From JAPOUP01 sp965201085 (GTDB taxonomy: Bacteria > Pseudomonadota > Alphaproteobacteria > Rhodobacterales > Rhodobacteraceae): a DNA stretch of 64,000 bases. The notes below the pieces were generated by a model. The model was given only the letters and a program-made list of their open reading frames with translations. It did not search any database and was not told where the DNA came from. How positions within the stretch are numbered: position 1 is the first letter of the stretch; each line of letters starts with the position of its first letter. The translations under genes and the position numbers were made by a program. Location of the stretch: NCBI GenBank assembly GCA_965201085.1, contig CBDAVS010000047.1:124001-188000 (forward strand). Direction: 5' to 3'. Shown here piece after piece: positions 8,122 to 18,142 of this stretch.

Positions 8122-9499
8122 CCCCGGCGCCAGTCCGAAGCGCAACACCGGCCCGTTTCCGGAGCGAGGGGCCGAGCGGAGGAGGCGGGCCGGTGTTGAA
8201 GGATTTTCCGGCCAGGGGCCCGGCTTCCACGAGGAATGCGGCGGCTGTCCCTTCGAATCGGAGTGTAACAGGATCTTCCCGCGGTCGCAGGGTCCCGCGG
8301 CTGCAGGCGGTCCGCCCGTCCGGGCGAGGGAGGGGTGGCCCGACCGAAACCGGACGGACGCGCCGGCAGGTCCCTTTCCTCGCCCCGTCAGCCTCCGGGG
8401 ACGGGCGTCTTCAGGGAGGTCGAACCCGGACGAAAGCCTCCGCCGGCGTCAGGTAGCCGAGGGCCTTGCGGGGCGCGCGTTCAGGATGTCCTGGACCCGC
8501 TTCACGCGGGCGTCCGTGACCTGCCGCAGGTCGGTCCCCTTCGGCAGGTACCGGCGCGGCGGCCCGTCGGTATGCCCGTTCAGGCCCCGCTCCCACGAGT
8601 GGTGGGGCATCGGGAAGAGGAAGTCGGCCCTGAGCTCTTTCGCCACCTTCGCGTGCCCCGCGAACTCCTTGCCGTTGTCCGCCGTGATCGTGTGGACCCT
8701 GGACCCTGGCCCCGGGACCCTCGGGAAGGTCGGTCATCGCCCCGCCAACCGCCTCCGCCCTCTTTCCGTCAACCCGTTGGACAGGCGTGAATTCCGACGC
8801 CCGGTCCACAGGCGACACCACCGCGCCGCCATACCCCACGCCGATCACCGTGTCCGCCTCCCGGTCACCGATCCTCACCTTCCTGTCGACGGTCTCCGGG
8901 CGCTCCGGGATGTCCCTCCGGCCCGGGATGTGACCCCGGCCCGCGTGGCGGCCACCCTGCCGGTTGCGCTTCTTTCTCCGCCGGCGGAGGTGCCTGCAAA
9001 GCGTCCCTCCGTCCCTGCGGTCCGCGCGTACGAGGTCGTATATCCGCTGCCTGCCGACCGTCCCGGGGTCCTCCAGCCGGAGACGCCCCGAGACCCGCTC
9101 CGGGTCCAGCCCTCCCCGGCTTAGCCACGACCTTCGCCCGGCGCCCCTCCGTCAGCTTCCCCGGGACCGAAGAGGCCCCGTTCCGGCGCGCCGACGCCAT
9201 CCTCCGCGCCTGTCCCTGACGGTAGCCCCGCCCGCCGCCGTCGCGCCGGAACTCCCGCGATATGGTGGATGGGTCGCGGCCTGGATGCCTCGCGATGGCC
9301 CCGTTCGAAAGCCCACTTATCCCCGCCGCGTATATCCGGCATCTTCCGTCGAAGGTCAGATGACGGTAGCCCTCGGGCATGACACTCTCCTATCCTGCAC
9401 ACAGGGACTGTCGCCGTTATCCGGCCGGTTCGCAGGATGCCGCGCCACCGGCGCGGCTTCCCACCATCAACGGTGTTGCACTTCAGGGCGGAACGGAGG
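8122..9499 (-). mobile_element. IS30-family element, copy 2
   Basis: A full-length 1,378-bp element with both ends (CCCC then GGCGCCAGTCCGAAG at left; GTTGCACTTCAGGGCGG at right) and a 3-bp target duplication TCT at 8119-8121 and 9500-9502. The subterminal hairpin (CAACACCGGCCCG pairing with CGGGCCGGTGTTG) is present near the left end. The retained duplication indicates a simple insertion not scrambled since. Confidence 0.9.
8411..9380 (-). pseudogene. IS30-family transposase, copy 2, frameshifted
   Basis: The start M-P-E-G-Y-R-H-L and helix-turn-helix part are in one frame, and much of the catalytic core is in others. A short tandem GGACCCTGG repeat near 8694-8712 is one cause of the frame change. 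The Glu block reads N-G-H-T-D-G, so even the repaired protein would lack the family catalytic Glu. Confidence 0.85.
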
Positions 9500-9686
9500 T
9501 CTGAATTTTAGCCGTTCCCTCGGCATCGAATTCCCCCAAATCCAAAGAATAGCGGTCATGCATATCTCCGAAGGGTAGACCGGTAAATCAGCGGCACACC
9601 CTCGAAACATGACTTCGAACGAAATCAGCCTTGCGGCAGCGCTACAAACGGGCAAAGGAAATTTTGTGGACCTGTGAGGTGAACAT

Positions 9687-10766
9687 ATGGACCAAGTGAA
9701 GGCCGCGGTTTGCCGCGAATTTGGCGCACCTTTGAGCATTGAGCGGATAGATCTCGCCGTACCCGAATCAGACGAGATACGGGTGCAGCTTGCCGCCTGC
9801 GCTATCTGCCATTCCGACATCACCTATGCCGACGGCGGCTGGGGTGGGTATCTTCCTGCGGTCTATGGACACGAAGCGGCCGGAACGGTGACCGCCGTCG
9901 GGGAAGGCATTAAGCGATTTTCCGTCGGCGATACCGTGATCGTGACGCTGATTCGGTCCTGTGGATCCTGCCCGTCCTGCCTGATGGCCCATCCGGCGAC
10001 CTGCACCGAACCCTTCGATGCGGTCTCGCATCCATTGAGCAGGAATGGGGAACCAATCGAACAGGGAATGAATACCGGAGCCTTCGCGGAGGCCGTCGTC
10101 GTCGATCAAAGCCAGGTCATGAGCATACCAATGGACCTGCCGATGGAGGCGGCGGCATTGCTCAGCTGCGGAGTCATCACCGGCGTCGGGGCGGTGGTCA
10201 ATACCGCCGTACTGCGCCCTGGACAATCCTGCATCGTCGTCGGGGCGGGTGGTGTAGGCCTCAACGCGATACAAGGCGCCCGAATCGCGGGCGCTTCACG
10301 CATAGTGGCGGTCGACATGACCGAGGAAAAACTCGATGTGGCCCGGGAATTCGGCGCCACCGATGCTGTACTCGCCACTCACCCCAAGCCATGGTCGGTG
10401 GCCAAAGAGATTCTTGGAGGCGGGGCGGATTTCGTCTTCGTGACCGTGGGGAGTATCAACGCGTATGATACCGCGGTGCGCTATCTGCGTGCGCATGGTA
10501 AAACGATCATGATCGGAATGACGCATAGCGGAGCCACATCGACCTACCAGCCAGTTGCGTTCTCCGCGCTCGGCCAGAGCATGATCGGCTCCAAGATGGG
10601 TGATGTCGTTCTCACCCGCGACATTCCCTGGATGGTCGATCTATATCGCCAGGGGCGGCTGAAACTCGACGAACTGATTTCAGGACGGTGGCGCCTTGAT
10701 CAAATCAACGAAGCCATCGCTGATACCCGAACGGGAACGGCACGGCGAAATGTCATCGTCTTTTAG
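9687..10766 (+). CDS. Zinc-dependent alcohol dehydrogenase, MDR superfamily
   Basis: The 359-residue product is predicted to oxidise an alcohol to an aldehyde or ketone with NAD(P)+. Catalytic zinc ligands are visible at Cys41 (C-A-I-C-H-S-D) and in the G-H-E motif (His62, Glu63). Structural zinc cysteines are at 92, 95, 98 and 106. The Rossmann loop V-G-A-G-G-V-G-L-N lies near residue 180, with the cofactor-selecting V-D-M about 20 residues on; an acidic residue there suggests NAD+. Start supported by GAGGTG 7 nt upstream. The substrate cannot be told from sequence. The sugar-acid enzyme downstream suggests a catabolic locus, but the genes are 360 bp apart. Confidence 0.92.
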   Translation: MDQVKAAVCREFGAPLSIERIDLAVPESDEIRVQLAACAICHSDITYADGGWGGYLPAVYGHEAAGTVTAVGEGIKRFSVGDTVIVTLIRSCGSCPSCLMAHPATCTEPFDAVSHPLSRNGEPIEQGMNTGAFAEAVVVDQSQVMSIPMDLPMEAAALLSCGVITGVGAVVNTAVLRPGQSCIVVGAGGVGLNAIQGARIAGASRIVAVDMTEEKLDVAREFGATDAVLATHPKPWSVAKEILGGGADFVFVTVGSINAYDTAVRYLRAHGKTIMIGMTHSGATSTYQPVAFSALGQSMIGSKMGDVVLTRDIPWMVDLYRQGRLKLDELISGRWRLDQINEAIADTRTGTARRNVIVF

Positions 10767-11130
10767 GGACAGTAGCGGAAACCGTAGCGAACTGATTGGC
10801 GATACCGAATCGGTTTGGCAAACCTTCCAGATTCGGAATCCTCTCCGCATCGGACAGCGCAGCGCCCTTTCGATTAAATGGCAAAGCGGTCTCTCACCCT
10901 ATCCTTCCATTCGACTCCAAAATACAGGAGGATATGCACAGACGCAGCGATTTTGAACGAATACACTGATCCGCTCGAACGACACGGGACAACAACCGCG
11001 ATGGCCGCATCTTCGCACACACATATTGCCACGGAATGCGGAAGCGGCGCTTCTCCTTCTGGACCTGACCGCCGAATGGTGTTGGTCTCGCATCGCACGA
11101 ACCGGACACTCCGCTGACGCGAGGGTAGCC
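10767..11130. other. Gap before the enolase-superfamily gene
   Basis: 364 bp with no gene I recognise. The enolase-superfamily frame stays open back to an ATG at 11026, but the added residues do not resemble that family. No promoter or terminator stands out. Confidence 0.4.
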
Positions 11131-12363
11131 ATGAAGTTGGTCGAACTCGACATTATCGTGACAGCGCCCCCCGCACCGGGTTGGGGCGGTCGCTACTGGA
11201 CTTTGGTTAAACTCACAACCGATACCGGAATAACCGGATGGGGGGAATGCTACGCCTCGTCGGTAGGTCCACAGGCCATGAAGGCCGTCATCCGCGATGT
11301 GTTCCAGCATCATATGCTGGGCGCGAACCCCGAAGACATTGAGTTGATGTTCCGTCGCGCCTATTCCAGCGGCTTCACCCAACGCCCGGATCTAACGGTG
11401 ATGGGAGCTTTTTCAGGACTTGAGATCGCCTGCTGGGATATTCTCGGTAAGGAGCGTGGTCGTCCTGTCTGGGCCTTGCTTGGTGGTAGGATTAACGATC
11501 GGATCCGCGCCTATTCATATCTCAATCCACTTCCACACCATAAACTGCCCGATTTCTGGGGCTCGCCCGAGATGGCCACCGAAAGCGCCATTTCCCTTGT
11601 CGAGCGGGGCTATACCGCAGTGAAATTTGACCCGGCCGGACCATACACGGTCCGCGGCGGACATCAGCCAGCCATGTCGGACATCTCGACCTCCGTCGCG
11701 TTCTGCAAGGCGATACGTAAGGCCATCGGCGATAGGGCCGACCTGCTGTTCGGCACCCATGGCCAGTTCAGCACCACCGGTGCCATACGCCTCGGAAAAG
11801 CGCTGGAACCGTATCAGCCGCTATGGTTCGAGGAACCGGTACCACCCGACAACCTGCTGGAATTCGCGGAAGTGGCACGAGCGGTTGGTATTCCTGTCGC
11901 GACGGGCGAGCGGATGACCACAAAGGCTGAATTCGCGACGGTGCTGAGGACCGGCGGAGCAGCCATCCTGCAGCCAGCTCTCGGAAGAGTCGGTGGCATA
12001 TGGGAAGCGAAGAAACTGGCTGGCATCGCAGAGGTTTTCAACGCCCAGATGGCACCACACCTCTATGCTGGGCCGATAGAATGGGCGGCAAACATCCACC
12101 TCTGCGCCTCGATTCCGAACCTACTGATCGCGGAAACCATCGAAACCGACTTTCACAGCCAACTGATCGCAGACACAATCAAGGTGCGGAACGGCTTTGT
12201 TACAGTTCCCGAAGGTCCGGGGCTGGGAATCAATGTGGACGAAGACCTCGCCCGTTCCCATCCCTATACCGGCGACGGGCTTCATCTGGAAATGCAGGAA
12301 GCACCCTGCGATTACCAAAATGGCAATCTCTTCGAAGGTGGTGCGCCAGTCCGCAGGATCTAG
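11131..12363 (+). CDS. Mandelate racemase/muconate lactonizing (enolase superfamily) enzyme
   Basis: The 410-residue product starts M-K-L-V-E-L-D-I-I-V after GAGGG at about 11120, so 11131 is preferred to the upstream ATG at 11026. The N-terminal capping domain contains T-L-V-K-L-T-T-D-T-G-I-T-G-W-G-E. The barrel carries the A-V-K-F-D-P strand, G-T-H-G-Q-F (usual region of the first metal ligand), F-E-E-P (second) and A-T-G-E-R (third), then a late histidine (M-A-P-H). Layout resembles sugar-acid dehydratases such as the galactonate/gluconate type, which produce 2-keto-3-deoxy acids. The kinase at 16877-17797 would take such a product, so the genes may once have formed one pathway (inference). 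The T-H-G-Q motif in place of D-x-H-G leaves the first ligand uncertain. Confidence 0.85.
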   Translation: MKLVELDIIVTAPPAPGWGGRYWTLVKLTTDTGITGWGECYASSVGPQAMKAVIRDVFQHHMLGANPEDIELMFRRAYSSGFTQRPDLTVMGAFSGLEIACWDILGKERGRPVWALLGGRINDRIRAYSYLNPLPHHKLPDFWGSPEMATESAISLVERGYTAVKFDPAGPYTVRGGHQPAMSDISTSVAFCKAIRKAIGDRADLLFGTHGQFSTTGAIRLGKALEPYQPLWFEEPVPPDNLLEFAEVARAVGIPVATGERMTTKAEFATVLRTGGAAILQPALGRVGGIWEAKKLAGIAEVFNAQMAPHLYAGPIEWAANIHLCASIPNLLIAETIETDFHSQLIADTIKVRNGFVTVPEGPGLGINVDEDLARSHPYTGDGLHLEMQEAPCDYQNGNLFEGGAPVRRI

Positions 12364-12702
12364 ATCCGACCTTCTACAAACGAGCCGCTGGCATCTCACC
12401 GAGCGCCGGGAAACGCACCGTGAATACCAACCGCAGCGACAACAGCGTAGGTTCATTACAGCTCTGTTCTAGACTCCGAGGTATTTCTTCGCTGATTCGA
12501 TCAAATATCCGCATGAACGCCTCGGGACTCGAATAGGAATTCCGTAGTTGCCCTCCAGCCAGTCGGACAACGCGCCGAATACATTCTTGCGAACGTACCC
12601 AATTCACGAGGGTTTTTCTTTGCGTCATGCACAGCAAGTGCAGGACGCGATCGTTCTCCTGATATATTTTCCAACAAAGTCAGCCCCTAAACCGACATTC
12701 AC
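12364..12702. other. Gap after the enolase-superfamily gene
   Basis: About 340 bp. A minus-strand frame at 12374-12637 (T-L-V-N-W-V-R-S-Q-E-C-I-R-R-V-V) has some protein-like character and could be a remnant of a regulator, but I cannot identify it. No other feature seen. Confidence 0.35.
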
Positions 12703-13160
12703 CTAATGTTCACCACATATGTCGATCTTGGTGAAAACATCTTCATAACCAGTAACTTTGCCCCATGGATCAACGAAGCACATGACACCTTTGACCTGAA
12801 AATACGTTATCATCTCGTCCGCATCATCGGGAACGACGGGCGTGTAAGTTTCACCGGGTGGCTCGTATACATGTCCACCCTCGTCCGCAACCCAATCATG
12901 TTCCAGATAGTACCACCGTCCATTCAGCACGAAACCATGAACAGGTTGAGAATGTCGGTGCCGGGAGAGCATTCCCGACCGCCGAACACGCAGAAGGTTC
13001 ATCCAATAGCCTTGGCTCCGGTTAAGGCAAAGAGGTCTGAAGCTGACGGTCTCGGATTGCGAAACTCGGATCCGTTCATCCTCGGCAACCGCATCGGTGA
13101 TCACGATTTCCGGCTGCAAGTCCTGCGAAAAAGGAAGTTCGCATCGGTCACGTTCATCAT
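12703..13160 (-). pseudogene. Cupin dioxygenase-like gene (2,4'-dihydroxyacetophenone dioxygenase family)
   Basis: About 150 residues with a cupin core: R-H-R-H-S-Q-P-V-H-G-F-V-L-N-G-R-W-Y-Y-L-E-H-D supplies two metal His and the following Glu/His, then Y-E-P-P-G-E-T-Y-T and a C-terminal D-P-W-G-K-V-T-G-Y-E-D-V-F-T-K-I-D. The likely start (M-M-N-V-T-D-A-N-F-L-F) is in a different frame from the cupin body, so a small frameshift lies near 13115-13130. IS30 copy 3 begins only 4 bp upstream of that start codon, removing any native promoter. Family name is from recognition, not a search. Confidence 0.7.
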
Positions 13161-13164
13161 AGGT

Positions 13165-14353
13165 CCCCGGCGCCAGTCCGAAGCGCAACACCGGCCCGTC
13201 TCAGGAGCGAGGGGGTGGCCTGACCGAAACCGGACGGACGCGCCTGCGGAATTCCCTCTCCCCCGTCGGCCGACGGGGCGAAGCGCCTCAGGGAGGCCGC
13301 GCCCGGGCGAAAGCCTCCGCCGGCGTCAGGTGGCCGAGGGCCTTTCGGGGTCGCGCGTTCAGGATGTCCTGGACCCGCTTCACGGGGGCGTCCGGTACCT
13401 GCCGCAGGTCGGTCCCCTTCGGCAGGTACCGGGGCGGCGGCCCGTTGGTATGCCCGTTCAGGCCCCGCTCCCACGAGTGGTGGGGCGTCGTGAGGAGGAA
13501 GTCGGCCTCCAGCGCCTTCGCCACCTTCGCGTGCCCCGCGAACTCCCTGCCGCTGTCCGCCGTGATCGTGTGGACCCTGGCGCCGGGACCCTTGAGAAGG
13601 TCGGTCATCGCCCCGCCGGCCGCCTCCGCCCTCTTTCCGTCAACCCTTTGGACAGGCGTGAATTCCGACGCCCGGTCCACAGGCGACACCACTGCACCGC
13701 CGTGTCCCCCGCCGATCACCGTATCCGCCTCCCGGTCGCCGATTCTCGCCTTCGCCCCGCCCTCTTTCGGGCGCTCCGGGATGTGACCCCGGCCCGCGTG
13801 GCGGCCACCCTGCCGGTCCGGTTTCTTTCCCCGCCGCCGCAGGTGCCCGCAAGGCGTTCCTCCGTCCCTGCGGTCCGCGCGTACGAGGTCGTATATCCGC
13901 TGACGGCCGACCATGCCGGGGTCCTCCAGCCGGAGACGCCCCGGGACCTGTTCCGGGCTCCAGCCCTCCCCGGCTTCGCCACGACCTTCGCCCGGCGCTC
14001 CTCCGTCAGCTTCCCCGGGACCGAAGAGGCCCCGCTCCGGCGCCCGGTGGCCTTCCTCCGCGCCTGTCCCTAGCGGTATCCCCGCCCGCCGCCGTCGCGC
14101 CGGAGCTCCCGCGATATGGTGGCCGGATGGCGGCCCGGCCGCCCGGCGATGGCCCCGTTCGAAAGCCCGCCTTTCCCCGTCGCGTAAATCCGGCATCTCC
14201 CGTCGAGGGCCAGATGACGGTAGCCCTCGGGCATGACACTCTCCTATCCTGAGCACAGGGACTGTCGCCGTTATCCGGCCAATTCGCAGGATGCCGCGCC
14301 ACCGGCGCGGCTTCCCACCATCAACGGTGTTGCACTTCAGGGTGGAACGGGGG
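13165..14353 (-). mobile_element. IS30-family element, copy 3 (deleted, no target duplication)
   Basis: The left end (CCCC then GGCGCCAGTCCGAAGCGC) starts at 13165. The right end (GTTGCACTTCAGGGTGG) runs straight into ISNCY copy C at about 14353. At 1,189 bp it is about 190 bp shorter than copies 1, 2 and 4: the subterminal hairpin region and a short piece of the coding region are missing. Flanks GGT and CAG do not match, so the right flank has been rearranged. Confidence 0.85.
13288..14234 (-). pseudogene. IS30-family transposase, copy 3, frameshifted
   Basis: Begins M-P-E-G-Y-R-H-L at 14234. The frame changes several times in the N-terminal third and again becomes continuous from G-W-S-P-E-Q-V (about 13985) to the stop. 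A 15-bp deletion removes part of the P-G-R-R-D-I segment. The Glu block reads N-G-H-T-N-G, lacking the catalytic Glu. Confidence 0.85.
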
Positions 14354-15802
14354 GCAGTCAAGGGGGCGGATTCGCCACCATATACCGCGGAATCCGCCAA
14401 TCCTCCCCTTCAGGAGGCCCACATGCGCAAGGTCCACGACACCCAGCGGCGGCCCGGCGCCTCCGACATCAGGAGGATCAGGCCGACCGTGAAATCGAGG
14501 GACGACATCCCGGCGATCCCGATCGGCCTCCAGGACCTCCACGGCGACGAAGGGACCCGAAAGCGGCCGTTCGGGCTTCCGGGCAGGCCGGTGCAGCCCG
14601 GAAGGAGCCGCCGTGTGGGCAGGCCGGGGATGGAACCGCTGACCATCCCGGTGCCGGGGGTCGTGAAGCAGGGTCTCGGGTGCGATTTCGACCGGCTTCA
14701 GGAACTGGCGAACCGGCACATCCCGGTCCGGCGGAGGCCGGGCCACGGATCATGGGACGTGGACGGATACGGATACCGGCGTCCGGTTGACAACGTGTCG
14801 CTCCTCACGCCGGAGTTTCCCGCCGAGGTCGGAAAGACGGTCGTGGAGAGGGGCCACAGGGTGGCCGGAAAAAGCCCGGCGCCGCGTTGCGCGGCCGCCG
14901 TCATTCCTTCGTCGCCGGGACCGACGTGCACCATCCGACCGGCCGCAGCCTGCCGATGGACGCGGCGCGGTGCATGGTCCGGGACGTGTCCCGGGCCTGC
15001 GGGGGGGCTGGGGCCGCGCGGCTGGCGGCGGAAGGAACACCTTTGCGGAAAGCTCCGGAAAGGCTACCTCCGGGTGGCCACGTCACGGCTCGCCGACCCG
15101 CGCCCGAGGGACGTGGAGGCGCCGCTCCGGCCCGCCCGGAAGCTGGCGGACAGGGCGGAGGCCAGCCGCGCGGAGATCGACGGCAGGTTGGGTATCCCGG
15201 GCCCATCGGACAGTATCGGGGCTTCATCGGCCATGTCAGGCCCGGGCGGACCTGACCGGACGGCGGATCCTGAAGGGAGGGACGGTCCCGCACCGCGGGA
15301 AGGTGCACCCGATATCCGGGCCGCACACGCGCTGGATATCGAAGGGCAGGGCCGGGGTCCCGGTGGAGCCCGGCGTTCCGGTCCGCCTCCCTAGGGACCG
15401 GCACCGGTTCCTACTGCACCATTCGGTGATGTGGGAGGGGAGCGACGTCGACGTGGCGGTCCCCATGGGCGGGGAGGCGCGGGCGCGGTTCCCCGACCTG
15501 TCGGTGGTGAGCTTCGACCGCGGTCCGCACAGCCCCCCGGACCGGCTGGGGCCTGCCGGGATGCCGGAGCCGACGCCATGCCGCGGAAAGGCAGGCTGTC
15601 GAAGGCGGACCGCGTCCGGGAAAGCGGACCGGCGTGCCCGCGGGCCGGCGGAGACCCGGATGTTCATCATATGTTCCCGCCACCGACCCTCCCGTCAAAG
15701 CCCCGGGCGGCGCTCCGACGGGCCCGGCCAGGGTCCCGTGAAGCCGGAATCCGCCGGATTCGGCCCGATCCCCGGAAAAACACGGGGTTTTCTGGCAGAC
15801 AC
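14353..15802 (+). mobile_element. ISNCY/IS1202-like element, copy C (left end lost)
   Basis: Starts inside the element at GGCAGTCA, the position equivalent to 3208 in copy B, directly fused to IS30 copy 3. The right inverted repeat ends in GACAC at 15802, followed immediately by IS5 sequence. The left inverted repeat and about 80 bp of leader are missing. Confidence 0.85.
14423..15630 (+). pseudogene. ISNCY-like DDE transposase, copy C, frameshifted and 3' deleted
   Basis: Begins M-R-K-V-H-D-T-Q-R-R-P after AGGAGG. The first 90 codons are well preserved (I-P-A-I-P-I-G-L-Q-D-L-H-G-D-E-G-T). Later parts shift frame. The C-terminal block that would hold the catalytic Glu (L-E-H-R region of copies A and B) is deleted between V-R-E-S-G and P-A-C-P-R-A. 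Confidence 0.7.
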
Positions 15803-16753
15803 TATGTACCGGACACCGTCGAACACCGACCGGAGGCCGGTCCTGCGGGACCACCCAACAGATCCATAAGCGCCCGAACGACCACAGTCAAAACGATCTG
15901 ACCGACGCCGAATGGACCATCATTGAGCCGATGCTGCCGAAGCAGGGAAGGATGGGACGGCCGCGCGAGGTCGACCTTCGGTCGGTGTTCGACGCGGGCC
16001 GGTATATCCTGTCCACAGGATGCCGGTGGCGCGCGTCACCCTCTGGATATCCATCGTTTTCCACCGACCGGAACTATTTTTACGCATGGCGGCGGAGCGG
16101 GCTCCCGGAGCGTACCGCGCATCGTCTCCGGGACCTCGCGCGGCGGTGTCCGGGGCGCTCCGCGGAGCCGACCGCCGCACCGGTCGACAGCCAGTCGGTG
16201 AAGACCACGGAGAGCGGCGGGCCCCGCGGCCACGACGCCGGGAAGAAGGTGAAGGGGAGGAAAAGGCACCTGATCGTGGACGCCGACGGCACACCGATCG
16301 TCATGACGGTTCACACCGCCGACATCCAGGACCGGGACGGCGCACCGGACCTGATCGCGAAGCTGCTGGAGACGGTGCCCACGGTGTGTAGGCTGTTCGC
16401 CGACGGTGGCCACCCGGGTCCGAAGCTGCGGGAGCGGCCTGGGGGGATGGGGTTGTCGAACGTGATCAGGATCGTCGAAAAACCGAAGGATGTCAAAGGG
16501 TTCACGGTTCTCTACCGCCGGTGGGTCGTGGAGCGGACCTTCGCCTGGATGGGCCGGTGCCGCCGCCTGTCGAAGGACTATGAGCGCCTCTGCGAGAACT
16601 CGCTGGCATCCGGGGTGAGGCATCACGCGCCACCGGTCCGAGCGTGATGCCGAACGCTGGCCGCCTGCCGGTTCCTGCTCAGGCGGGTGGCGAGGGCGTC
16701 AACTCCATGAAAAACAATAGTTTAATCATATCAATGACTTATGATTCAAACTC
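15803..16753 (+). mobile_element. IS5-family (IS1031-type) element, copy F, 5' rearranged
   Basis: The right end (revcomp GAGTTTG) ends at 16753, with TTA following as the expected T-N-A duplication half. The left inverted repeat is absent. In its place, 15803-15848 holds a short stretch inverted relative to the rest: it reads as the complement of an internal IS5 segment (TCGGTGTTCGAC region) followed by the complement of the left end (TCCTGCGGGACCAC). Forward sequence then resumes at ACCACCCAACAG. A fold-back or inter-copy recombination event would explain this. Confidence 0.8.
15849..16647 (+). pseudogene. IS5-family transposase, copy F, start codon lost
   Basis: The frame is open from T-T-Q-Q-I-H-K-R to the normal stop but lacks the first codons (M-P-W-N-R in copy E). 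DDE residues are visible: Asp in V-D-S-Q-S-V, Asp in F-A-D-G-G-H, Glu in V-V-E-R-T-F. Of the five copies this keeps most of the family consensus late in the protein (E-K-P-K-D-V-K-G-F-T-V-L-Y-R-R, K-D-Y-E-R), so it is a useful ancestral reference. An internal ATG at 15931 would lose about 27 residues. Confidence 0.85.
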
Positions 16754-16880
16754 TTAGAATAAAGCCACCTCATCCGGGCGAAACCCCGGTGATGTGGACC
16801 TCCTAACCACGCGTCAGTAATTGGCGGGTAACGCCTTCCCCGATACCTCCGGTTCCACCAATCACAACAGCGGTTTTCAT
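16754..16880 (-). pseudogene. Short-chain dehydrogenase/reductase, 5' fragment
   Basis: Starts M-K-T-A-V-V-I-G-G-T-G-G-I-G-E-G-V, a clear SDR cofactor-binding motif, reads to a stop after L-L-T-R-G, and continues in frame E-V-H-I-T-G-V before IS5 copy F cuts it at 16753. The ATG overlaps the stop of the upstream kinase gene (ATGA), so the two were translationally coupled. The remainder of the gene is not in this window. The pairing suggests the SDR acted on the same sugar-acid pathway as the kinase (inference). Confidence 0.75.
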
Positions 16881-17797
16881 AGAACGGTCCCTCCATCCAG
16901 AAATGCTTCGACCTGTTCGCGATTTGGCATCGGTGCAACCGCTCCATAACCAAGTGTTGAGAGTGCGGCGGCTGCGTTCGCGTATTTCGCTGCCTCAAAC
17001 GGCGGCTTCTCCGCAGCGAGCTGGGCCAGGATCGCGCCGTCAAATGTATCACCGGCAGCGGTCGCATCCACCGCATCCACCGGTGTGGAATTTACCAGTT
17101 CCCGGTGATCCCGGGTCGCGACCAAAGTCCCTCTCGACCCCAATGTCAGTGCCACGACACCGGGACCCAGAGATTGATAGAAGTCGACGATGGCATCGGG
17201 GTCTTCCAATCCAGTCAGCACGATCGCGTCGTCATAACCCGGCAATGCGATGTCGCACATAGCCATCGCTGCATGAATAATGGCACGCGCGCGTTCAATG
17301 GGCCAAAGTTTCAGCCTTAGGTTCGTATCGTATGAAATACGTCCACCCGCCGCTTTGACGATTTTTATGGCCTCGAAGACCGCATCCGACGCGATATCGG
17401 ATATCGCCTGACTGATGCCTGAAACGTGTAGGATTTTCGCGCCGCATAGGGCTTCGGTGGGTAGATCGTTCGGCCCCATAAGGCTTGAAGCCGACCCAGC
17501 CCGAAAATAGCTGAACTCATGCCCATCCGGACCATGTGTAACGAAATAAATTCCCGTATGTGCATCCGGCACCTGACGAACGGTCGACACGTCGACACCC
17601 TCGGTATTCCAAAGCTGCATTAGGGAGTTTCCGAAACTGTCAGCGCCAACATGCGTTACATATCCGATACTTGCACCTTGGCGGGCGGCGGCGATCGCGA
17701 CGTTCGAGGTATCCCCACCGTACCCGGGCAAGTAATTTCCGTCCGGCTGTTGGTTAAACTCCAACAGAGGTTCGCCAAGGCAAAGAATATCGGGCAT
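16877..17797 (-). CDS. PfkB-family sugar kinase, 2-keto-3-deoxygluconate kinase type
   Basis: The 306-residue product is likely to phosphorylate 2-keto-3-deoxygluconate or a related sugar. Features: G-E-P-L-L-E-F at the N-terminus, G-G-D-T-S-N-V-A-I-A-A-A-R-Q-G near residue 30, and the C-terminal anion-hole and catalytic-base motif, here A-A-G-D-T-F-D-G-A (one Gly of the usual G-A-G-D replaced by Ala). Two start codons are possible; GAAGGA is 8 nt before 17797 but abuts the ATG at 17806, so 17797 is chosen. The stop overlaps the SDR start (ATGA). A candidate operator lies 215 bp upstream. Substrate is assigned by family resemblance only. Confidence 0.85.
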   Translation of the reverse strand: MPDILCLGEPLLEFNQQPDGNYLPGYGGDTSNVAIAAARQGASIGYVTHVGADSFGNSLMQLWNTEGVDVSTVRQVPDAHTGIYFVTHGPDGHEFSYFRAGSASSLMGPNDLPTEALCGAKILHVSGISQAISDIASDAVFEAIKIVKAAGGRISYDTNLRLKLWPIERARAIIHAAMAMCDIALPGYDDAIVLTGLEDPDAIVDFYQSLGPGVVALTLGSRGTLVATRDHRELVNSTPVDAVDATAAGDTFDGAILAQLAAEKPPFEAAKYANAAAALSTLGYGAVAPMPNREQVEAFLDGGTVL

Positions 17798-18142
17798 CAC
17801 ACACATCCTTCTTCCACCTGTAACATTATCTGCAGGATCACAGGCGTTGAAATCAAATCATTCTTCGGTGTAGCCCGTTCCAACGCCCGGTACGCGCAAG
17901 ATTTTGAGTGATCGTGGAGTCATTCAAAAAATCGCGAAGGAGCACCTTTGGAATACCGTACGGCATATTACCAGTCAAATCTGGCCAATAAAGCGTCTTT
18001 TCTGTCGTCATATTACCGATACAGGTAACCAATAAACTCCGACTCGTTGTCCCGAATACTTTTCACAAATTTGATTGAAGACCTACACCCGACTACGAGG
18101 ATTCCATGTAACGTCCGTTAAGCGCTGGCGAAATCAGTCCTC
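17798..18142. other. Intergenic region upstream of the sugar kinase
   Basis: About 345 bp separating the kinase from the vapBC remnant. No gene seen. It holds a palindromic operator-like site (18013-18028), listed separately, and is AT-richer than its surroundings, as expected of a promoter region. Confidence 0.5.
18013..18028. promoter_or_regulatory. Operator-like palindrome, TTACC-N6-GGTAA
   Basis: Perfect 5-bp half sites around a 6-bp spacer, within an extended AT-rich match (TATTACC...GGTAACC). LacI/GntR-type regulators of gluconate and related sugar acids bind sites with TTACC/GGTAA halves, so a sugar-acid regulator is plausible. No such regulator gene is present in the window. Confidence 0.35.
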
